Assembly: GCA_030605805.1 (NCBI GenBank)
Contig: JAUWHQ010000228.1
Coordinates: 1 to 10,043, forward strand
Source of the DNA: Methanosarcinales archaeon
GTDB taxonomy: Archaea > Halobacteriota > Methanosarcinia > Methanosarcinales > Methanogasteraceae
Reading direction: 5' to 3'
DNA length: 10,043 bases
Shown: in pieces, positions 5,974 to 10,043 of the stretch
Position numbering within the stretch: position 1 is the first letter of the stretch
Layout of the letters: every line of letters starts with the position of its first letter
Translations under genes and position numbers: made by a program
Notes under the pieces: generated by a model
Told to the model about the DNA's origin: nothing
What the model saw: only the letters and a program-made list of their open reading frames with translations
Databases searched by the model: none

Positions 5974-6308
5974 GTTTCTCCTTTCATCTCTTGAAATCTG
6001 TCTTTTAAGTCTGGCAAATCATCTATTACAACCCGCCACACCCTCAAAAGATTCACACCGGCATATCCATGTATAAGCACATCCCTCATTCCTGCAATCT
6101 TTCTCCACGGGATATCCGGATACTGTTCTCTGAAATCCGCTGGTATATTCTTTATCGCCTCGCATACGATCTCAAGACGTCTTATAACTGCATCCTGGAT
6201 CTGCGTATTTTCATAGAACTCGCCCTCACCGACTCCTTCTGTGTACTCCTCTATCTTATCGATGCATTCCAGTACATCGTCGATATAAACCCGCACATCC
6301 TTTTTCAC
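5958..6308 (-). CDS. hepT: HepT-like HEPN ribonuclease toxin (DUF86)
   Basis: A 116-residue all-helical HEPN-domain protein of the HepT/DUF86 family. The RNase motif R-x4-H-x-Y is RDVLIHGY at 75-82. Preceding family features include IQDAVIRRLEIVCEAIKNIP (37-56) and PWRKIAGMRD (67-76). In characterised pairs, the dimeric toxin cleaves tRNA and is silenced when MntA adds AMP to the motif tyrosine. The gene starts with GTG and overlaps the MntA stop by four bases (GTGA), so the pair is translationally coupled. The Fic gene overlaps its 3' end. Unlike the decayed copy at the left of the window, it is intact, and the two are different subtypes with the opposite toxin/antitoxin order. Confidence 0.88.
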   Translation of the reverse strand: MKKDVRVYIDDVLECIDKIEEYTEGVGEGEFYENTQIQDAVIRRLEIVCEAIKNIPADFREQYPDIPWRKIAGMRDVLIHGYAGVNLLRVWRVVIDDLPDLKDRFQEMKGETWLKS

Positions 6309-6601
6309 AGAATTACCACCTCTTCTTTGAGGATTCTCTCCATAATGGATGGCTTGATGGCGCAGTATTCTACTAGATCTACTTTTCTACCAACCCCATC
6401 TTCAATCTCCAGTTTGATCCCGACGAAGTCCAGTAAGCTGATATCATTTTCAATCTCTACCAGTATGTCGATGTCACTATCTTCTTTCATCTCTCCTCTC
6501 ACTATGGATCCGAATAATCCACCCCTCTTTACGCCGTGCTTTTTAAGCACTTTTACGATCTTATCTTTTACTTCTTCTATCTGGTCGGTCATGTTTATCA
6601 T
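6305..6601 (-). CDS. mntA: MntA-type minimal nucleotidyltransferase antitoxin
   Basis: A 98-residue polymerase-beta-fold nucleotidyltransferase. The catalytic signature GS-x10-DxD is GSIVRGEMKEDSDIDIL, with Gly31, Ser32, Asp43 and Asp45. A third acid is offered by Asp75 in RKVDLVEY. Family members transfer AMP from ATP onto the partner HEPN toxin. Two ATGs are possible: the one at 6601 (MINMTDQ) and one three codons later at 6592. The first overlaps by ATGA the stop of a short upstream frame, which argues for it. Its 3' end overlaps HepT. The order MntA-HepT here is opposite to the order at the left window edge. Confidence 0.87.
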   Translation of the reverse strand: MINMTDQIEEVKDKIVKVLKKHGVKRGGLFGSIVRGEMKEDSDIDILVEIENDISLLDFVGIKLEIEDGVGRKVDLVEYCAIKPSIMERILKEEVVIL

Positions 6602-6735
6602 CTCACGTTTTTCAGGTTTCCCAGGTCATCTCTCATCCTGCCCATATTGTCATAGTGGATGTCACAGCATTGTCGCAGTAGGGGGTCACCGTGCCATAAG
6701 GCGGCGAAGTGTGCGTGGGGCACAGCACAACCACT
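6598..6735 (-). pseudogene. Gene remnant between DUF2283 and MntA
   Basis: The frame continuing directly after the DUF2283 stop stays open for 45 codons and ends with a TGA that overlaps the MntA ATG by four bases (ATGA). The C-terminal part, HYDNMGRMRDDLGNLKNVR, looks like a real helical protein end. No good start exists: the first GTG in frame is at 6723 with no ribosome-binding site. A second frame over the same DNA (VVVLCPTHTSPPYGTVTPYC) is also open. The simplest reading is the tail of a former gene upstream of MntA. I do not recognise the family. Confidence 0.35.
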
Positions 6736-6954
6736 TTACGCGATAATCGGTATCACCTGCCCTTTGATCTCATACAGCACTGCGGACGGTTTCGATACAT
6801 TTTCGGATGCGTCAAGCATCTCGATCGCAACGATTCTATCATCGCCCCCATAATCCACAATCAAACCATCCCGGATCTCCTCACTCTCCTTGACCGGGAC
6901 ATCCTGGAGTATTATGGTGAGGTGGTCTGTCTGTGGGTCGTATATTACGTTCAT
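6736..6954 (-). CDS. DUF2283-family small protein
   Basis: A 72-residue protein matching the DUF2283 pattern: MNVIYDPQTDHLTIIL (a YD-x-x-T/E-D-x-L-x-I strand), PVKESEEIRDGLIVDY (20-35), and RIVAIEMLDASE (40-51). The family is a small beta-rich domain often encoded next to DUF4258 or other toxin-like genes, and is suspected to be antitoxin-like; its biochemistry is not established. Its ATG directly abuts the stop of the short fragment before it, with GGAGGGG about 10 bases upstream. No DUF4258 partner is visible, so it may be an orphan half of a pair whose other half has decayed. Confidence 0.82.
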   Translation of the reverse strand: MNVIYDPQTDHLTIILQDVPVKESEEIRDGLIVDYGGDDRIVAIEMLDASENVSKPSAVLYEIKGQVIPIIA

Positions 6955-7023
6955 CTACATCTTCCCCTCCAGTATTTTTCGATTTGTGATCTCCTCAACC
7001 TTTACAATCTCTGCAATCGTTAT
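6955..7023 (-). pseudogene. Short C-terminal gene remnant before DUF2283
   Basis: Between the TGT-like gene and DUF2283, a 22-codon frame reads ITIAEIVKVEEITNRKILEG then KM and stops exactly where the DUF2283 ATG begins. It has no start codon, and begins right after an in-frame stop. The helix-like composition and perfect abutment suggest the remaining tail of a partner gene, possibly the toxin normally paired with DUF2283. The stretch is very short, so it could be chance. Confidence 0.25.
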
Positions 7024-8282
7024 TTAACCTGCGATGCAACTATATCCTCCAAAACCGATAGCCACACCTCCAGATGCCGGTACTTAATATTATAAATTCC
7101 ATCTATATTTTCCTCACAGAAATTAAAATCGCCCTTCAAGTTTTCAGTTATTTCAGATAATGGGCGCTCCTGAATATACCGGTTCTCAGCAGCTTTGCAG
7201 AGGCAATAATGTTTTTTAGCCAGTTCAGGTGTCAATTGAGTAAAGAATTCATTTGGATCGGAGCTCGCATTTTTAGTGATCTCGCCACATACATTACATT
7301 TACATAAATCAGCAGGATGATCCAGATAGAAACTTCTTGCATCCGCCTCAACGACCATCGTCTTTGCCTGGGGGATGTAATATCTATTTGAGAAAACCCC
7401 TCCAGTAACTCTATGGGTTACATTCTTGTATTCACTCATCCCGATCCCGGGAGAGATCCCGTTTAATCCGAATTTCGATGACAGGATCGAAAAATGTCCC
7501 CCATACATCGCAATAATATCTTTCGATGATAGTTTTCTCAAAAATCGAATATATGATTTAAGAATCTCTTTTTCTTGATTTAATTCATTGAAATCAGAAA
7601 ACCATAAGATAATTCCGTTTATATCCGAATAATGATCTACGATTATATCAATTTCTTTTTTTTCCAATAATACATCTTTCTCGGTACATATAACAACGTA
7701 AACTTCCGATTCACTAAATAATTCCTTTGCACAGTCCATAAGGTGTAAATTGACATTATACCATGGATCTTCTGTATTTCTAAAATAAAAATACGGAGCT
7801 ATCAGGAATTCCGGTTCCTCTACTTTCGAAATCTCTTCATCGTAACCAAGAATTTCAGCATATTCAAAGATGGATTTCTGTGAACCTGTCACTGGTGGGA
7901 TCAGTTTTCTCTGGAATTCCATCGTAGATTTTACAAATTTCATCACATCTTCCTGCGCATCAAAATCTTCAGGAACTAATTCACGCTTATCGCCCAATGC
8001 GATCCGCTCTATTCCATATTCCAGAGCGAGTGTAGAGTATGATTTCTTCATGCCATCGTTTTTGAGGATAAAATCTCTGCTTGTCTGGAATGCGTGAGTT
8101 TGGGGATCGACAAAGAATGGTTTGGATAGAGTTTTCAGAAATTGAGAAACCCATGTCTTTCCATAGGCGGCTACATTGGCACCAACAGCGACACCATGAT
8201 ACGTATCTTTTATAGATTCATCGAGAAGAATATTCTTTTCTGCTGCCATCCCAATCCGATAATATAACTTAAAATCACCCAT
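7020..8282 (-). CDS. Divergent tRNA-guanine-transglycosylase-like protein (TIM barrel with TGT zinc motif)
   Basis: A 420-residue protein. Near its C-terminus it carries C327-x-C329-x2-C332-x25-H358 (LCKCNVCGEI ... LAKKHYCLC). This is the exact spacing of the structural zinc site of tRNA-guanine transglycosylases, including the helix that bears the His. Upstream, FFVDPQTHAFQ (56-66) sits where TGTs have the base-binding DSGGFQ, and YGGHFSIL (260-267) recalls their Gly-Gly loop. The alternation of strands and helices suits a TIM barrel. TGTs exchange guanine for 7-deazaguanines in tRNA; the DpdA branch does this in DNA. The usual nucleophile Asp, about 38 residues before the first Cys, seems absent. 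The ATG abuts the stop of the nuclease gene with no gap, so the two are coupled. The gene is strikingly A+T-rich. Function is inferred only. Confidence 0.55.
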   Translation of the reverse strand: MGDFKLYYRIGMAAEKNILLDESIKDTYHGVAVGANVAAYGKTWVSQFLKTLSKPFFVDPQTHAFQTSRDFILKNDGMKKSYSTLALEYGIERIALGDKRELVPEDFDAQEDVMKFVKSTMEFQRKLIPPVTGSQKSIFEYAEILGYDEEISKVEEPEFLIAPYFYFRNTEDPWYNVNLHLMDCAKELFSESEVYVVICTEKDVLLEKKEIDIIVDHYSDINGIILWFSDFNELNQEKEILKSYIRFLRKLSSKDIIAMYGGHFSILSSKFGLNGISPGIGMSEYKNVTHRVTGGVFSNRYYIPQAKTMVVEADARSFYLDHPADLCKCNVCGEITKNASSDPNEFFTQLTPELAKKHYCLCKAAENRYIQERPLSEITENLKGDFNFCEENIDGIYNIKYRHLEVWLSVLEDIVASQVK

Positions 8283-8684
8283 TCAACCCACCATCCCACA
8301 CTCTGCAATTATTTCGTCCTTCAATCTTGCATGCGAATTCTTTGTTCTTTCCGCCTCGAATCTGGTGTACACGTGATCATCACTGGCAATGATCAACCCT
8401 ATACCATATCTCTTCAAAAGTTCCATGTCCACGCGATGGCTGATTCCTGCAGGTATGGCGATGTACACATCATCCGCACAAATCCGATACGTCATAGCCT
8501 GCTGGAATGCTCTTCTCCATCCGGAGAGCTTCGCCTCGATTGCGATCACCCCATCATCAACCGGGTTGTACGCCACCAGGTCTATGAACTTTGAAAGCAT
8601 CTTTACTTCCCTTGCTGTAACAAAACCATGCATTCGGAAGGATTCATCGAGCAAATCCACAAGGTCTTTTTCTGATCGGATCAT
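8283..8684 (-). CDS. Small PD-(D/E)XK-type nuclease
   Basis: A 133-residue protein with a restriction-endonuclease-like core: Asp35 in KFIDLVAY, then a beta strand VIAIEAKLSGW with Glu50 and Lys52. This gives D-x14-E-A-K, followed by a helix WRRAFQQAMTYR (56-67) of motif-IV type. The next strand, DVYIAIPAG (72-80), and GIGLIIASDD (94-103) complete the fold. Members of this fold cut DNA, or less often RNA, with metal ions; the MmcB-like and Holliday-junction-resolvase-like groups are the nearest comparisons. No specificity domain is present, so it may need a partner. The ATG overlaps the PIN gene stop by four bases, and the TGT-like gene begins immediately after its stop. Confidence 0.75.
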   Translation of the reverse strand: MIRSEKDLVDLLDESFRMHGFVTAREVKMLSKFIDLVAYNPVDDGVIAIEAKLSGWRRAFQQAMTYRICADDVYIAIPAGISHRVDMELLKRYGIGLIIASDDHVYTRFEAERTKNSHARLKDEIIAECGMVG

Positions 8685-9091
8685 GGTTCCCTCTTATCGA
8701 GATATATCGCAACTGGACAGTCTTTGAAGTGTCCATCTGTCGAAATCACTTTGTATTCGAAGTCTTCTGCTAATATCCAAAGTATGCAGTCTATTTGGCT
8801 TATATTGTTATTCGGTGTATGAATTTTTCCGTGTTTGTCGCCAGCAGATATAGCAATTCTTTCATCAATTTCGTTGACAATATCACTCAATCTTTTTACT
8901 ATTTCTAAATCGTCATAAAAACTTTCTGAATCTATATCATCTCTCCTATAATATGCGCTCCTCATCTCGGCAAGCACAACTGTAGGAGTTAAGTTCTTAT
9001 CACTTAATTTAATATGTTCCAGTATCACTCCCCCTACTTCTGAGGCGCGAAATACCTCTATCCATGCCGAGGTGTCAACCACCAGTCCCAC
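8681..9091 (-). CDS. PIN-domain ribonuclease (VapC-like toxin)
   Basis: A 136-residue single PIN domain. The acidic active-site residues are in the expected places: Asp6 (VVDTSAWIE), Glu42 (VLAEMRSAYY), Asp101 (SQIDCILW) and Asp119 (ISTDGHF). PIN toxins of the VapC type cleave tRNA, rRNA or mRNA with magnesium. The start is GTG at 9091 with GGAGG upstream; a second GTG three codons later (9082) is possible. There is no VapB-type antitoxin with a ribbon-helix-helix or AbrB fold next to it. The gene immediately before it, four bases away, is instead a SocA/YwgA-like protein that may act as antitoxin. The 3' end overlaps the PD-(D/E)XK gene by ATGA. Confidence 0.87.
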   Translation of the reverse strand: MGLVVDTSAWIEVFRASEVGGVILEHIKLSDKNLTPTVVLAEMRSAYYRRDDIDSESFYDDLEIVKRLSDIVNEIDERIAISAGDKHGKIHTPNNNISQIDCILWILAEDFEYKVISTDGHFKDCPVAIYLDKREP

Positions 9092-9095
9092 CCTC

Positions 9096-9692
9096 CTATT
9101 CCTCCCGTGTGAATGGCTTTAAATCCGGTCTTACTCCAAGTCCAAGTATCTTATCGATGATCTTTGACTTGCCTGTACTCTCCGGATATTTTGTGTATAC
9201 ATGTCTGAGAAGATCATCCAGATTCGACCCATTGTATTTGGATTTTATCCGTTCAACAATTTGTATATCTTCCTCTGTTATTCGCCTCCTCTCTTTAAGA
9301 ACCTCTATGAGTTTTATTCCCTTGTCCTGCGTGAGTGAGTACACCTCCATCACCCTACCCTTCGAGATTATGGGCTGATCTTCCAACTCTCGATACAGAA
9401 GTTCATCGATCACCTCCCTGAAGGTGTCGTATCGTTCGGTTCTGATATTCACGATATCCATCTCTCTAAAGGCTTCTAACAAATCGTAGACCTCTGATGA
9501 GTACGGTCCGAAATCATAAGGCTCGAAATGGATATCGTTTTCCAGTATCTCTTCGAATCCACCTTCTTTCAGGAGTAGATACATGAGTTTCTCCAATCTG
9601 GTGATTCCATAAATCTCCTCATTGTACGCTCCAGTGCTCCCTTTTGCGTACAGGAGCAACAGGAGCAGATCTGCGGCTGATGTTACTGGCAT
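9096..9692 (-). CDS. SocA/Panacea/YwgA-like helical protein, possible antitoxin
   Basis: A 198-residue soluble protein, mostly helical. Its pattern is that of the SocA/Panacea (DUF4065) and YwgA-like group: RLEKLMYLLLKEGGF (32-46), then FEPYDFGPYSSEVYDLLEAF (56-75) with the hallmark FGPYS, and a beta-wing YSLTQDKGIKLIEVL (118-132). A helical tail LDDLLRHVYTKYPESTGKSK (158-177) follows. In Panacea-type systems the domain is an antitoxin that can pair with many unrelated toxins. Here it lies four bases before a PIN nuclease that lacks a classical VapB, so antitoxin is a reasonable inference. The ATG at 9692 was chosen as the only good start; GGATGA lies about 10 bases upstream. The exact family needs a profile search. 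Confidence 0.6.
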   Translation of the reverse strand: MPVTSAADLLLLLLYAKGSTGAYNEEIYGITRLEKLMYLLLKEGGFEEILENDIHFEPYDFGPYSSEVYDLLEAFREMDIVNIRTERYDTFREVIDELLYRELEDQPIISKGRVMEVYSLTQDKGIKLIEVLKERRRITEEDIQIVERIKSKYNGSNLDDLLRHVYTKYPESTGKSKIIDKILGLGVRPDLKPFTREE

Positions 9693-9702
9693 GATTGATT
9701 AG

Positions 9703-9806
9703 TCATCCGTATCTCTTCTGGTTGTATCTGGGAAGTCTGCCATGTTTCTTCATAAACTCGGACAGTAACGCATCCTGTCTATGGACCTATCATCGTCTGT
9801 TGGCAC
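9703..9806 (-). pseudogene. Frameshifted small gene remnant upstream of the SocA-like gene
   Basis: Two adjacent frames look coding when joined. The first begins with a GTG at 9806 and reads VPTDDDRSIDR. With a one-base shift near 9772 it goes on as DALLSEFMKKHGRLPRYNQK, ending KRYG and TGA at 9703, just before the SocA-like ATG. An A/T-rich element (TTAAACATATAG) lies upstream. I do not recognise the family. The rest of 9807-9882 shows nothing else. It could be a degraded small gene or a frame error in the assembly. Confidence 0.3.
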
Positions 9807-9882
9807 TCGAACTATTGTGACGTCTATATGTTTAACCCTTCCCCAAGAGCACAGTGAAAGTGAACCATCCCCCACCACAACC

Positions 9883-10032
9883 TCACTCTCCGATATATTC
9901 CTCAGGATTCTCCTCAAACGCCTTCTTACACCCTGGTGCACAGAAGTAGTATGTCTCGCCCTTATACGCAGTCTTAAGCTTCACAGTCGTCTCATCGACC
10001 TCCATCTTACATACCGGATCAATCGCCATCAT
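9883..10032 (-). CDS. Stand-alone YHS-domain metal-binding protein
   Basis: A 49-residue protein that is essentially one YHS domain: MMAIDPVCKMEVDE, a short beta hairpin (TAYKGETYYF), then CAPGCKKAFEENPEEY. The metal ligands are likely Cys8, Cys31 and Cys35. Domains of this type bind copper, zinc or other heavy metals, and are found alone or fused to copper ATPases and monooxygenase-like enzymes. The start at 10032 has a near-perfect ribosome-binding site, GGAGGTGA, three bases before the ATG; a second ATG follows directly. The gene is upstream of the toxin-like array and separated from it by about 190 bases, so it probably belongs to another unit that extends to the right. Being only 49 aa long, it would be missed by length filters. 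Confidence 0.88.
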   Translation of the reverse strand: MMAIDPVCKMEVDETTVKLKTAYKGETYYFCAPGCKKAFEENPEEYIGE

Positions 10033-10043
10033 TTTTCACCTCC

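Noticed and set aside
6601..6740. Possible tRNA-like G-rich stretch on the plus strand (around GCAGTAGGGGGTCACC)
   Set aside because: No T-arm GTTCRANNC and no pairing acceptor stem could be found, so a tRNA is not supported.
6069..6746. A 225-codon open frame on the plus strand
   Set aside because: It lies antisense over HepT and MntA, both of which have clear catalytic motifs and coupled starts. The translated product is a Ser/Phe/Ile-rich shadow.
7020..8282. P-loop ATPase or Cas-like nuclease as identity of the 420-aa protein
   Set aside because: No Walker A GxxxxGK(S/T) or HD/RuvC motif is present. The CxCxxC-x25-H spacing fits the TGT zinc site better.
9750..9941. Minus-strand 63-codon Arg-rich frame
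   Set aside because: Its first half is an off-frame reading of the YHS gene. Only the last part, from the GTG at 9806, was kept, as half of a possible frameshifted remnant.

Overview
The window looks like a chromosomal piece from a euryarchaeon, probably in or near the Methanomicrobia-type methanogens and their relatives. The evidence is an archaeal-type Cro/C1 HTH regulator of the euryarchaeal 'putative HTH-type transcriptional regulatory protein' family, archaeal TATA boxes (TTTAWATA-like) about 24-25 nt upstream of start codons, lipoproteins with Thr/Pro linkers, and an M50 membrane protease with a tryptophan-biosynthesis gene. The genus cannot be assigned from sequence alone.

Left half (1-5112): On the minus strand, trpC (indole-3-glycerol-phosphate synthase) is followed downstream by a HepT gene broken into three frames and the start of a MntA-like nucleotidyltransferase that runs off the left edge. 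Divergent from trpC is an M50-family site-2-type protease. A 49-codon minus-strand ORF with its own TATA box sits between the protease and a three-gene minus-strand operon: HTH regulator, Thr/Pro-rich lipoprotein, and NitT/TauT-type substrate-binding lipoprotein. The operon ends in a hairpin plus T-rich tract.

Middle (5113-5465): a regulatory-looking intergenic region holds a strong hairpin, two interleaved 8-bp inverted repeats around a TATA box, and a possible small plus-strand leaderless gene.

Right half (5466-10043): a visibly more A+T-rich, tightly packed minus-strand array. Read 5'->3' it runs: YHS metal-binding protein, a broken small ORF, a SocA/Panacea/YwgA-like helical protein, a PIN ribonuclease, a PD-(D/E)XK nuclease, a tRNA-guanine-transglycosylase-like protein with the exact CxCxxC-x25-H zinc motif, a gene remnant, DUF2283, another remnant, MntA, HepT, a Fic/Doc toxin and a 46-aa likely partner. 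Most junctions abut or overlap by a few bases.

The right half reads as a defence / toxin-antitoxin island. Two points stand out. First, the SocA-like / PIN / PD-(D/E)XK / TGT-like block has no described system that I recognise. Second, the MntA-HepT-Fic-small-ORF block combines two unrelated AMP-transferring enzymes in one overlapping operon. No tRNA, rRNA, CRISPR array or insertion sequence was recognised.
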